Assembly: GCF_031846565.1 (NCBI RefSeq)
Contig: NZ_JAVRHL010000002.1
Location: forward strand, 372,001-436,000
DNA length: 64,000 bases
Reading direction: 5' to 3'
Source: Tropicimonas_B omnivorans
GTDB lineage: Bacteria > Pseudomonadota > Alphaproteobacteria > Rhodobacterales > Rhodobacteraceae
Shown here piece by piece: positions 25,114-34,020 of this stretch (the stretch's first letter is position 1; the number at the start of each line of letters is the position of its first letter). A model generated the notes under the pieces. It worked only from the letters and a program-made list of their open reading frames with translations, did not search any database and was not told the DNA's origin. The position numbers and the translations under genes are program-made.

Positions 25114-26487
25114 GTGGCAAGCCGCCCCCCCGATCGTTCCATCGGCGGCCGGGCAGGACCCGCCGCGCGGGGCCTATCGAGGAGAGCGGTGATCATGCTG
25201 GGGATCGGAGCGACGACGAGCGGGCTGGCGCTCGGCTATGGGAGCTGGCGCCATCGGACGGGTCTCGCCGCACGGCCTGTCGCGGCCTGGGGGGACAGTC
25301 TCACGGAAGGCGCGGGGGCGGACCTCGACGCGGCCTGGCCGGCGGTGGCCGAGGCGAGGAGCGGCCGGCGCATCGCGAACTTGGGTATCGGCGGGCAGAC
25401 CTCGACGCAGATCGCCGCCCGGCAGGGCGCGGTGCCCATCGCGGTCTCGCTGACGGACGGCGCAATCCCGGGCTGGATCGAGGCGGACTGGAGTTTCCAA
25501 GACGGGCTGTCCGGATGGGCGCCCCGCCATGCGGCTCCGCCCGCCGCGATCCTCGCCGAGGAGGATGCGCTCGTCATCGAGGCCGAGGGGACGCCGTTCT
25601 CGGGCGCGCAGGTCTGGCTGGGACAAACGTTGGAGGCGGGCCGGACAGTGACCCTCAGCTTCGAGATCGACATGGGCGGCGCGTCCTGGATCGAGGTCGG
25701 CCTCGTCAATTCGGGCAGCGCCACGACCTTCAACGGAAGCTGGTCCGCCAGACGGGGCTTCTCCTCGGGCGGGCTCAAGAGCTTCGACCTGACGGTCGGA
25801 TCGGACGGTGAGGAGACCGCCAACAGCCTCTGCGTGATGACGCATACGCAGGTCGGCACGGTGCGGATCGGCAACGTGTCGCTTGAGGAGGCGCAGCCGG
25901 AAGCGGCCGTGTCGGACGTTTCGGTCAACGTCCTTACCCGGTCCGGCGCCCATGTCGGCGCGATGCAGGGACGGCTGGCCGGCGTGGCGGGGACGATGGT
26001 GACGGATCCGGACGGACACTGGACCTTCCTGCGCACGGGAACGGGGCCTGCCGTTACGGTGGCGGACGGCACGGCCTTCGTGCCGGACGTCGCCGCGGCG
26101 ATGGCGGATCGGGCCGCGTGGATCTGGGCGGGGCGGAACAACGCGGCGGCGACGGAGACGGTGAAGGCCGATATCGACGCCATGGTCGCGCATCTGGACC
26201 ACGGGGAGTACCTCGTGGGGTCCGTCCTGCCGAGCGCGGCGGATGGCAGCACGGCGCTCGCTGCCATAGAGACCCTGAACGCCGATCTCGCTGCCGATCA
26301 CGGCGGGCGCTTCGTCGATTGCCTCGCAGCCTTGCAGGCGGGCAGCGATGGCAGCGCCGGGGATCAGGCGGACGTCGCCGTCGGCCTTGTCCCTCGGTCG
26401 CTGCGCTCCGACGCGATCCACCTGAACGCGGCGGGCTATGCGCGTATCGCCGAGGCCTTCGTGGCGGCCTCGGCGCGGACCGGCTAG
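25114..26487 (+). CDS. Exported SGNH/GDSL hydrolase with an inserted beta-sandwich domain
   Basis: 457 aa from GTG 25114, 4 bp after the acetyltransferase stop; GTG 25189 and ATG 25195, behind GAGGAG, are alternative starts. The longer start keeps a Tat-like leader, SRRAVIMLGIGATTSGLALG. SGNH landmarks are block I WGDSLTEG (Ser near 62), block II NLGIGGQT, a block III-like WAGRNN, and block V DAIHLNAAGY with the Asp/His pair near 424-427. Residues about 126-270 interrupt the fold and look like a carbohydrate-binding jelly roll (WSFQDGLSGW, TVTLSFEIDMGGASW, LKSFDLTVGSDG). It probably deacylates or trims the exported polysaccharide. Confidence 0.72.
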   Translation: MASRPPDRSIGGRAGPAARGLSRRAVIMLGIGATTSGLALGYGSWRHRTGLAARPVAAWGDSLTEGAGADLDAAWPAVAEARSGRRIANLGIGGQTSTQIAARQGAVPIAVSLTDGAIPGWIEADWSFQDGLSGWAPRHAAPPAAILAEEDALVIEAEGTPFSGAQVWLGQTLEAGRTVTLSFEIDMGGASWIEVGLVNSGSATTFNGSWSARRGFSSGGLKSFDLTVGSDGEETANSLCVMTHTQVGTVRIGNVSLEEAQPEAAVSDVSVNVLTRSGAHVGAMQGRLAGVAGTMVTDPDGHWTFLRTGTGPAVTVADGTAFVPDVAAAMADRAAWIWAGRNNAAATETVKADIDAMVAHLDHGEYLVGSVLPSAADGSTALAAIETLNADLAADHGGRFVDCLAALQAGSDGSAGDQADVAVGLVPRSLRSDAIHLNAAGYARIAEAFVAASARTG

Positions 26488-26490
26488 GTC

Positions 26491-28713
26491 TCAGCGGTCC
26501 TTGCGGCGGGGCGGCTGGCTGCCACCGGTCGGACGCTTGCCGGGCTTGCCGGGCTTCGGGCGCGCGCCACCCGGCGTGAATCGCTTGGAGGTGTCCGACG
26601 CGTTTGGCTGGCCCGGGCTTGCGGACCTGGGGCCTGCGCCCTTCGGACCGCCCTTCTTCGCGTCGCCGCCCTTGAACCCGGCGCCCTTGGGGCCGGGGGC
26701 GCCGCCGAACTTGGCCTTGCCCTTGAATGGCTTGCTATCCCTATCCTGGCGCGCGTCCCGGTCGGGTCCGGGGCCGCCTTTCGGGCCGGGGCGGGCGGCG
26801 CCATGCGGCTTGCGGGGCTTGCGGTCCGCTCCGCCGCCCTCCGGCTTGCCGCCCTTCGGCTGACGCTCGTCGCGGTCCGCCGGTTTGCGGCCCGTCCGTT
26901 CTTTCCATGCCGGGCGTTCCGCGGGAGCCGCGTCCGGCCGAGGGGCAGGGGCAGGGGCAGGGGCCGGGGCGGGGGCGGCAGGCGCGGGCGGTGCCGCCGG
27001 TTGCTCGGGTTTCGGGTCGTGGTCGGGGCCCCGTGCCTCACGCGCGGGCTCGGCCGCGGGCTTCGGATCACGGCGCGGTCCCGGTTTGGGGCCGCTTTTC
27101 CGGTCGGGGCGCTTCGGAGGAGCGGACGGGCGGCCAAGGTCCGGCGCGCCGTCAAGCTTGCGCACCGAGACGCCGTCCTCGAGCTGCCCAGCCTCGCCAA
27201 GCGCGTCCATGAGGCCCGGCAGGGCGGCCTCGGTCAGTTCCACGAAGGTCTCGGATTGCTGCACGCGGATCGCGCCGATGGCGTCCTTGTCCAGGTTGCC
27301 GGCCCGGCAGAGCAGCGGCAGAAGCCAGCGCGCCTCGGCACGGTCATCCCGCCCGACGCTCAGCGCGACCCAGCCCGACGGGCCAAACGGCGCGCGCTCG
27401 CGCGGGGCCGGCCGGGCATCGGGGGCGGACAGCTCTTCGGGCGCGGAATGCCGCTCCCGGAAGAGGCGCAGGTAGGCCGCCGCGACCTGCTCGGCACTGT
27501 ACGTGGCCAGAAGGCGCGACGCGAACTCTGCCTCGTTCTCGGTCGCCTCCGCCGACCATGTCGGGTCGGAGAGGAGTCGCTCCTCGTCCTTGCGCAGGAT
27601 CTCGTCCGCATCGGGGGCCGTCGTCCATTCCGCGGTGATGCGGGCGGTCTGCAGCAGGCGCTCGGCACGCTTGATCGCCTTCGGCGGCACGATGAGGGCG
27701 GAGATGCCCTTGCGGCCGGCACGGCCGGTTCGGCCGGATCGGTGCAGCAGGCCCTCGGCGTTCGACGGCAGCTCCGCATGGATCACGAGTTCGAGGTTCG
27801 GCAGGTCGATGCCGCGCGCGGCGACATCGGTGGCGACGCAGACCCTCGCCCGCCCGTCCCGCATCGCCTGAAGCGCGTGACTGCGCTCCGCCTGGCTCAG
27901 CTCACCTGAGAGGCAGACGACCGCGAAACCGCGATTGGAGAACCGGGCGGTCAGGCGATTCACCGTCGCACGAGTGTTGGCGAAGACGATCGCGTTCTGC
28001 GCCTCGTGATAGCGCAGAACGTTGATGATGGCGTTCTCCGCATCGGTCTGCGCAACGCGCAGGGCCTGATAGGCGATGTCGGCATGCTGGCTCTTGTCCG
28101 ACAGCGTCGTCACCCGGACGGCATCGCGCTGGTAGTGCTTTGCCAGCGTCGCGATCATGGGGGGCACCGTGGCGGAGAACATCAGCGTCCGGCGCTCTTC
28201 GGGAGCCTCGCCGAGCATGAATTCCAGGTCCTCGCGGAAGCCGAGGTCCAGCATCTCGTCAGCCTCGTCGAGCACGATGGCCCGCAGGGAGGACATGTCG
28301 AGGGAGCCACGCTGGATATGGTCGCGCAGGCGTCCGGGCGTGCCGACGACGATGTGGGCGCCCCGCCCCAGGGCGCGGCGTTCGTCCCGCATGTCCATCC
28401 CGCCGACACAGGAGGCAACGTGCGCGCCGGCCTTCGAATAAAGCCAGCCGAGCTCCCGCGAGACCTGAAAGGCCAGCTCTCGCGTGGGGGCGACGATGAG
28501 CGCGAGGGGGGCCGCAGCGTCCCCCAGGGTGCCGTCTTCCCCGAGGATCGTCGAGCCGATGGCAAGGCCGAAGCCCACCGTCTTGCCGGAGCCGGTCTGC
28601 GCCGAGACGAGCAGGTCGGCATCCGCAAGTTCGGGGTTCGTGACCGCCTCCTGCACCGCGGTCAAAGTGTCGTAGCCGCGCTCCGCGAGCGCATCTGAGA
28701 GGGTCTGGATCAT
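26491..28713 (-). CDS. DEAD-box RNA helicase with DbpA-type RNA-binding domain and long disordered tail
   Basis: 740 aa from ATG 28713 (MIQTLSDALAERGYDTL). Helicase motifs in order: AQTGSGKT (I), APTRELA (Ia), GTPGRL, DEAD in VLDEADEMLD (II), SAT (III), FANTRATVNRL (IV), ATDVAARGIDLP (V) and HRSGRTGRAG (VI). A DbpA-like RNA-binding domain follows at about 455-525 (GWVALSVGRDDRAEARWLLPLL). The last 200 or so residues are low-complexity Pro/Ala and Lys/Gly/Arg repeats, probably disordered and RNA-binding. It likely remodels structured RNA or ribosomal precursors, as DeaD/CsdA does. The frame is open further upstream but without helicase sequence. Convergent with the SGNH gene, 3 bp apart. Confidence 0.92.
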   Translation of the reverse strand: MIQTLSDALAERGYDTLTAVQEAVTNPELADADLLVSAQTGSGKTVGFGLAIGSTILGEDGTLGDAAAPLALIVAPTRELAFQVSRELGWLYSKAGAHVASCVGGMDMRDERRALGRGAHIVVGTPGRLRDHIQRGSLDMSSLRAIVLDEADEMLDLGFREDLEFMLGEAPEERRTLMFSATVPPMIATLAKHYQRDAVRVTTLSDKSQHADIAYQALRVAQTDAENAIINVLRYHEAQNAIVFANTRATVNRLTARFSNRGFAVVCLSGELSQAERSHALQAMRDGRARVCVATDVAARGIDLPNLELVIHAELPSNAEGLLHRSGRTGRAGRKGISALIVPPKAIKRAERLLQTARITAEWTTAPDADEILRKDEERLLSDPTWSAEATENEAEFASRLLATYSAEQVAAAYLRLFRERHSAPEELSAPDARPAPRERAPFGPSGWVALSVGRDDRAEARWLLPLLCRAGNLDKDAIGAIRVQQSETFVELTEAALPGLMDALGEAGQLEDGVSVRKLDGAPDLGRPSAPPKRPDRKSGPKPGPRRDPKPAAEPAREARGPDHDPKPEQPAAPPAPAAPAPAPAPAPAPRPDAAPAERPAWKERTGRKPADRDERQPKGGKPEGGGADRKPRKPHGAARPGPKGGPGPDRDARQDRDSKPFKGKAKFGGAPGPKGAGFKGGDAKKGGPKGAGPRSASPGQPNASDTSKRFTPGGARPKPGKPGKRPTGGSQPPRRKDR
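26942..26975 (+). repeat. Six-run G-quadruplex motif (tandem GGGGCA) inside the helicase gene
   Basis: Runs of four or five G occur at 26942-26945, 26948-26951, 26954-26957, 26960-26963, 26966-26969 and 26971-26975, separated by 1-2 nt. The first part is a 6-bp tandem repeat, GGGGCA. G-runs are on the strand that is template for the helicase mRNA and encode the alternating Ala-Pro stretch of its tail. Structure prediction from sequence only. Confidence 0.75.
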
Positions 28714-28929
28714 GAGGAGGTAGCCGATCTGCGGGGGGGCCGGAGCCGCCGTCGTGTCGCGCGCGTGGAATGCCGCAACGGGAGGAAGGAAAGGCGGCTC
28801 TCTACCGCGCCGCGCGCGCTTTGTATAGCTCCGATGTGCCGCGCGGGCGCGACAGCCTGCGCGCGTGGACAAGGCAAGCCGGCCTGTTATAGGGCTGAGG
28901 ATATGCAGATGATCCCGAGGAGGCCTTTC

Positions 28930-29463
28930 ATGTTCCGCGTCCCAAGTCGCCTTGCCGCCCTCGGCGCGGCGTTTCTCGTCGCCGGCGCCGCTGCTCTTCC
29001 GGCTCAGGAAGGGACTGGCGATGGCCCTCTCTCCCCGGGGGACGAAATCGGCCGGTGGCGCGTCGAATGCCCCGAGGGGCAGGCGCGGTGCATACTCTCG
29101 CAGACGCTGACGCGGCGGGAGGGCGGCGCTCTCGTGGCCAAGTTTCTCGTCTTCCCCGAGCCCGGGACGGACACCTACTTCTTCGCCGCCCAGGTTCCGG
29201 AAGGCGCGTATCTTCCGACGGATTTCTCCATCGGCGGCGCCGAGGACGACGCGCGCATTCCGCTGACATGGCAGACCTGCCGCGGCGGACGGTGCGAAGC
29301 GCTCATCCGGCTCGAGGCCGAAGCGCCGGGCCGCCTGGAGGCAACGGACCAGATCGGTGCCTACCGGCCCGGCCTCGGCGCCGAGCCGGTGGTCTTCGAG
29401 TTCGAGACGGAAGGGCTCGCCGATGGCCTGTCCCGTCTGCCGGAGGCGCCCGCGGCCGAGTGA
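28930..29463 (+). CDS. Invasion-associated locus B (IalB) family exported protein
   Basis: 177 aa from ATG 28930, 6 nt after an excellent Shine-Dalgarno GAGGAGG; upstream in-frame ATGs at 28903 and 28909 are less well placed. Sec signal peptide (LAALGAAFLVAGAAALPAQ). The mature protein has GRWRVECPEGQARCILSQTL, SIGGAEDDARIPLTWQTCRGGRCEAL and paired cysteines in two C-x(4-5)-C contexts, the pattern of IalB-like periplasmic proteins. In Bartonella IalB affects erythrocyte invasion; in free-living bacteria the function is unknown. Confidence 0.78.
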   Translation: MFRVPSRLAALGAAFLVAGAAALPAQEGTGDGPLSPGDEIGRWRVECPEGQARCILSQTLTRREGGALVAKFLVFPEPGTDTYFFAAQVPEGAYLPTDFSIGGAEDDARIPLTWQTCRGGRCEALIRLEAEAPGRLEATDQIGAYRPGLGAEPVVFEFETEGLADGLSRLPEAPAAE

Positions 29464-29565
29464 GTGGTCCTCCGGGGCCGGTCTTGCCTGCCTCTTGTGG
29501 TTGCGCCCGGTGCGGGCAAAGACTGACCCTGTACCGAAGCAGGACGTGACCGGGAGACACGACGC

Positions 29566-30324
29566 GTGATCAGGATCGCCTTTCTCGCCAGCCCGGCCGT
29601 ACAGGCGCAGGATGCCCACGAACGCCTCGTCGCGCGGCACGGCGACACCTCGCTCGAAGAGGCGCAGGTGATCGTCGCGCTCGGCGGCGACGGTTTCATG
29701 CTCCAGACGCTCCACGCCACCCAGCATCTCGACGCGCCCGTCTACGGGATGAACTGCGGCACCATCGGCTTCTTGATGAACGAATACAGCGAGGCCGACG
29801 TGGTCGAACGCGTCGCCGCGGCCGAGGAACAGGTCATCAACCCTCTCGTGATGGAGGCGACCTCTGCCGACGGATCACGCCATACCGGGCTTGCGATCAA
29901 CGAAGTCTCCCTGCTCCGCGCCGGACCGCAGGCCGCGAAGCTGAAGATCTCGGTCGATGGCAAGGTCCGCCTGCCGGAGCTGGTCTGCGACGGGGCGCTG
30001 GTCTCCACCCCCGCGGGATCGACCGCGTACAACTACTCCGCCCACGGCCCGATCCTGCCCATCGGCGCGGACGTGCTGGCGCTCACGGCCGTCGCCGCAT
30101 TCCGGCCAAGGCGCTGGCGGGGGGCCCTGATCCCGAAACGCTCCGAGGTGCGTATCGACGTGCTGGAAGCGCAGAAGCGCCCCGTCATGGCAGATGCGGA
30201 CAGCCGGTCGGTGGAGGATGTGGTGACCGTTCTCGTGCGCTCTGAGCCGGAGGTGCGGCACCGTATCCTCTTCGATCCCGGTCACGGTCTCGACGAGCGT
30301 CTGATCCGCGAGCAGTTCGTCTGA
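29566..30324 (+). CDS. nadK: NAD kinase
   Basis: 252 aa, GTG start 29566 behind GGGAG. The GGDG motif (VALGGDGFML near 43), AINEVSLLR near 108 and VSTPAGSTAYNYSAHGPI near 146 are the conserved NAD-kinase segments. It phosphorylates NAD to NADP using ATP in the cytoplasm. The short N-terminus is normal for alphaproteobacterial enzymes. Confidence 0.93.
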   Translation: MIRIAFLASPAVQAQDAHERLVARHGDTSLEEAQVIVALGGDGFMLQTLHATQHLDAPVYGMNCGTIGFLMNEYSEADVVERVAAAEEQVINPLVMEATSADGSRHTGLAINEVSLLRAGPQAAKLKISVDGKVRLPELVCDGALVSTPAGSTAYNYSAHGPILPIGADVLALTAVAAFRPRRWRGALIPKRSEVRIDVLEAQKRPVMADADSRSVEDVVTVLVRSEPEVRHRILFDPGHGLDERLIREQFV

Positions 30325-30357
30325 GGGGAGAGGGGCGAGGGCCCGGCGCTCCGCCTG

Positions 30358-31950
30358 TCAGGCCTCTCCGTTCCAGGAGGTGCGCTTGCGGTAGATCGTG
30401 GATGGCGCGAGGCCGAGTTCGCGCGCGGCGCGGGGGATCGAGCCGGCGTTGCGCCGGATCGTGGCCTCGATGATCAGCTCCTCGACCTCCGCCCAGGATC
30501 GCCCGGCCAGAAGTTCCAGCGCATGGACAAGGGCGTCGCCCTCCATCTCCGCGATCGGATCGACCGGTGCATCGCTCCGGTCACGTTCGAGCACACCGAA
30601 CACGTCGATTCCCGTATCGTGGAGAAGCCCCTTCCCATGTCCGTCCACCACCGGCGTCGGGCGCACGTCGATAGGGCGCCTCCCGTTTCCGGACAGGCCG
30701 TCGCGCGGCGCGGGATCCTCGTCATGGGACAAATCGTCCTTTGGCTCATGCCCGTTCAGGCCGGGATCCGGATCGGTGCCCTCATCCGGAGAAGACGGCG
30801 GCGAATCGGCAAACGGGCCGAGCGCGTTCACGTCGATCTCGTTCCCGGACCCCAGGACGACGGCATTGCGCAGAACGTTCTTCAGCTCCCGGACATTGCC
30901 CGGCCAGGAATGCTCCCGCAGCGCGGCCTCGGCGTCCTGAGTGAAGCCGAAAATGGTGCGGCTCTCCTCGGCTGCGATCTCGGCGACCACGCTGTGGGCG
31001 ATCTCGATCACGTCGTCGGCCCGTTCGCGCAGGGGGGGCAGGAAGATCGGCAGGACGTGCAGCCGGTAGAACAGGTCCTTGCGCAGCCGGCCCTCGCGCA
31101 TTTCCTGCACGGGGTCGCGGTTCGTGCTCGACACGATGCGCACGTCCACCTGGCGCGCGTCGAATGATCCGATCGGCCTGATCTGCATCGTCTCGAGAAA
31201 GCGCAGGAGCTTGCCCTGCATCTGGAGATCCAGCTCGCAGACCTCGTCGAGAAAGAGCGTGCCGCCATCGGCCCGTTCGGCGGCGCCGGTGGTGTCCGAC
31301 AGGGCGCCGGCGAAGGCGTCCTTCAGGTACCCGAAGATCTCGGGTCCGAGCATGTTGGGCCGGATCGAGGCGCAGCTGACGGTCACGAAGGGCGCGTCCG
31401 CCCGGCGGGACAAAGCATGGATCGCCCTGGCGCTGAGCTCCTTGCCGGTGCCGCTCTCCCCGATGAGAAAGATCGGCGCCATGGATCGGGCCGCGGCACT
31501 GAGGCGGCGCTGCAGGAGCTGCATCTCGCGCGAGGCACCGACCATCGTTGCACAGGGCAGGGAGAAGCCGTCCCGGGATGCGTCCGCCCCGCCGGTGCGC
31601 AGCGCATCGGCAACGATGCCGGCGAGACGGGGCGGCTGCACCGGTCGCACCATGAATTCGTAAGCGCCCTGTCGCAGGGCACTGATCGCGAGGGCAACCC
31701 GGCTCGGCGCCGTGATGGCGATGACGGGAAGGCCCTCGTGCATTTCGAAGAACTCGCGCCACTTCTCCTCGCCGTCCTCTTCCGCGAAGGGCAGCTCGAC
31801 GATCGCAAGTCCCGGACGCCGGGCACGCGCGGCGGCAAGTGCGCCGCTCACGTCACGCACCGCCGTCACCTCGTACCCCTCCTCGGCCAGCATCGCATCC
31901 AGATGCTGCCGGTCGGGGCCAGCGCGCTCGAGAATCAGGATCTCGACCAT
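30358..31950 (-). CDS. NtrC-like regulator with pseudo-receiver and degenerate GAFTGA loop
   Basis: 530 aa from ATG 31950. Residues 1-115 are a receiver-like fold, but the acidic pocket is replaced by LERAG, the phospho-acceptor position reads VELPF (Glu for Asp) and the switch Lys is Arg (VRPVQ), so phosphorylation is unlikely. The AAA+ domain (about 135-370) has Walker A GESGTGKE and LFLDEVCEL. The sigma-54 contact loop GAFTGA is changed to DAFAGA, lacking the key Thr. A roughly 100-residue Pro/Asp-rich linker precedes a C-terminal Fis-type HTH (AARELGLAPSTIYRKR). It may act without sigma-54. Target genes unknown. Confidence 0.8.
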   Translation of the reverse strand: MVEILILERAGPDRQHLDAMLAEEGYEVTAVRDVSGALAAARARRPGLAIVELPFAEEDGEEKWREFFEMHEGLPVIAITAPSRVALAISALRQGAYEFMVRPVQPPRLAGIVADALRTGGADASRDGFSLPCATMVGASREMQLLQRRLSAAARSMAPIFLIGESGTGKELSARAIHALSRRADAPFVTVSCASIRPNMLGPEIFGYLKDAFAGALSDTTGAAERADGGTLFLDEVCELDLQMQGKLLRFLETMQIRPIGSFDARQVDVRIVSSTNRDPVQEMREGRLRKDLFYRLHVLPIFLPPLRERADDVIEIAHSVVAEIAAEESRTIFGFTQDAEAALREHSWPGNVRELKNVLRNAVVLGSGNEIDVNALGPFADSPPSSPDEGTDPDPGLNGHEPKDDLSHDEDPAPRDGLSGNGRRPIDVRPTPVVDGHGKGLLHDTGIDVFGVLERDRSDAPVDPIAEMEGDALVHALELLAGRSWAEVEELIIEATIRRNAGSIPRAARELGLAPSTIYRKRTSWNGEA

Positions 31951-32109
31951 CAGCCCCTCCCGGTCCGGGGTGGAAGGGCGGGCAGGATTTGCAACGTGTC
32001 GGTCATTGTCCTTTCTGGCGCGAGATCGCGCTGCACCGGCATGATGTGTCCGGAAGAAGCCGTCCTCCGCCATATCCTCGCATCTTGTGGCGTGAGTATC
32101 CGCCGAAAA

Positions 32110-34020
32110 TTAACAAATGTCTGTCCCTTCTGCGCGCAATTGGGAAGATCGCAGAATCTTGCCGATGTCCTCAAGTATCGCGGGGTCATCGACCGTGGGA
32201 GGAACCCGCAAGGGACCGCCACCCGCGAGTTCCTGCAAGGTCTTGCGTAGGATCTTGCCCGATCGCGTCTTCGGCAGGCGGTCGACGACGAGCGCGGCGC
32301 TCAGGCCCGCGACCGGACCGATCCGGGTGCGCACCATGTCGGCGGCTTCGCAGGCGATGTCCTCCGCCGGACGCGCCGTGCCGTGGTTGAGGCACAGAAA
32401 CCCGAGCGGAACCTGCCCCTTGACCGCGTCGTCGATGCCGATCACGGCGCATTCGGCGACGTCGGGATGGTCCGCGAGGATCTCCTCCATCGCGCCGGTG
32501 GACAGGCGGTGCCCGGCCACGTTGATGACGTCGTCGGTGCGGGACATGATCCAGAGATATCCGTCCTCGTCCATCAGGCCCGAATCGCCGCTGTCGTAGT
32601 AGCCGGGGAAGCGGGAGAGATAGGCGGATCGGAAGCGGTCCTCTGCGTCCCAGAGCGTCGGCAGGCATCCGGGCGGCAGGGGCAGGCGGATCGCCACGGC
32701 GCCGAGTGTGTCCGGCGGAAGGGGGCTGCCGTCGTCGCCCAGGATGGCGATGTCGTAGCCCGGCATCGGAACGGATGGCGAGCCGACCTTGACCGGGAGT
32801 TGTTCGAGCCCGACGGGATTGGCGGCGATGGCCGCGCCCGTCTCTGTCTGCCACCAGTGATCGATGACCGGAACGCCCAGCATCCGCGCGGCCCAGTCCA
32901 CGGTATCGGGGTCCGCGCGTTCTCCGGCGAGGAACAGCGTGCGGAGGCTCGACAGATCGTAGCCCGCCGCCAGCCTGCCTTCAGGGTCCTCCCGCTTGAT
33001 GGCCCTGAGGGCCGTGGGCGCGGTGAAGAAGATCGACACGCCGTGCTCCGCGATCACCCTCCAGTAGGTCCCGGCATCGGGTGTGCCCACGGGCTTTCCC
33101 TCGAAGAGAACCGTGGTGCATCCGCGGATCAGGGGACCGTAGCAGATGTAACTGTGCCCGACGACCCAGCCGACATCGGAGGCCGCCCAGTAGACCTCTC
33201 CCGGCGCGGCGCCGTAGACATGTTCCATGGTCCAGGCGAGCGATACGAGATGCCCGCCCGTCGGCCGCACGACGCCCTTGGGCGCGCCGGTCGTGCCGGA
33301 TGTATAGAGGATGTAGGCCGGGTGGTCGCCCGCGACGGGAACGCACTCCGCCGGTTCGGCCGCCGCGCAAATCTCGCGATAATCGAGGTCCCGCCCGTCC
33401 ACCAGATCCGCCGGCAACTCGGCTCGCTGGAGAATGACGCAGAAATCGGGCGCGTGCGCCGCTTCCTCGAGGGCTGCGTCCAGCATGGGCTTGTAGGCGA
33501 CAACGCGGTTCGGTTCGATCCCGCAGGAGCCGGCTATGATCGCCCTCGGGCGCGCGTCATCGATGCGGACGGCCAGCTCGTGCGCGGCAAAGCCGCCGAA
33601 CACCACCGAGTGGACCGCGCCCAGACGGGCGCAGGCCAGCATCGCCTCGAGCGCCTCGACAACCATCGGCATGTAGATCACGACGCGGTCGCCGGCCACC
33701 ACGCCACGGGCTCTCAGCGCGCCGGCGAGGGCGGCGACGCGGTCCTGCAATTCGCGATAGGTAATCTTCGTGTTCTGGCCTGTGACGGGGCTGTCATGGA
33801 TGATGGCGATCCGCTCGCCGTGTCCCGCAGCGACGTGCCGGTCCACCGCGTTCCAGCATCCGTTGATCCGCCCGCTGGCGAACCAGCTCCCGACCGAAGA
33901 CCGGCCGTCGTCGAAAGCGCGATCCGGACCGGTGTCCCAGTCCACCGCTCTCGCAGCTTCCAGCCAGAATTCGTCCGGAGCCCGGCGCCACTGCGCCATG
34001 GCCGATGCGTATGCGCCCAT
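32110..34020 (-). CDS. prpE: Propionyl-CoA synthetase (propionate-CoA ligase)
   Basis: 636 aa from ATG 34020 with GGGGA just upstream. ANL superfamily: phosphate loop YTSGTTGAPKGVVR near 255, DHWWQTETGAAI near 390, YYDSGDSGLMDEDGY near 485, and the catalytic lysine in PKTRSGKILRKTL near 590. The N-terminal GRINGCWNAVDRHV and length fit PrpE rather than acetyl-CoA synthetase. It activates propionate (possibly acetate or acrylate) with ATP and CoA. It lies 159 bp after the NtrC-like gene on the same strand as transcribed; co-regulation is possible but not shown. Confidence 0.88.
   Translation of the reverse strand: MGAYASAMAQWRRAPDEFWLEAARAVDWDTGPDRAFDDGRSSVGSWFASGRINGCWNAVDRHVAAGHGERIAIIHDSPVTGQNTKITYRELQDRVAALAGALRARGVVAGDRVVIYMPMVVEALEAMLACARLGAVHSVVFGGFAAHELAVRIDDARPRAIIAGSCGIEPNRVVAYKPMLDAALEEAAHAPDFCVILQRAELPADLVDGRDLDYREICAAAEPAECVPVAGDHPAYILYTSGTTGAPKGVVRPTGGHLVSLAWTMEHVYGAAPGEVYWAASDVGWVVGHSYICYGPLIRGCTTVLFEGKPVGTPDAGTYWRVIAEHGVSIFFTAPTALRAIKREDPEGRLAAGYDLSSLRTLFLAGERADPDTVDWAARMLGVPVIDHWWQTETGAAIAANPVGLEQLPVKVGSPSVPMPGYDIAILGDDGSPLPPDTLGAVAIRLPLPPGCLPTLWDAEDRFRSAYLSRFPGYYDSGDSGLMDEDGYLWIMSRTDDVINVAGHRLSTGAMEEILADHPDVAECAVIGIDDAVKGQVPLGFLCLNHGTARPAEDIACEAADMVRTRIGPVAGLSAALVVDRLPKTRSGKILRKTLQELAGGGPLRVPPTVDDPAILEDIGKILRSSQLRAEGTDIC

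Noticed and set aside
26941..26980. Tandem GGGGCA repeat considered as a CRISPR or minisatellite array
   Set aside because: The unit is only 6 bp with no spacers, and it encodes an in-frame Ala-Pro run, so it is coding repeat, not CRISPR.
26803..27909. Long plus-strand frame antisense to the helicase gene
   Set aside because: It mirrors the helicase gene and its repeat-rich tail; no independent start signal or domain.
29464..29565. GCCCG/CGGGC stem before nadK, considered as a terminator or leader element
   Set aside because: Only five perfect base pairs with a bulge and no U-tract; too weak to annotate.
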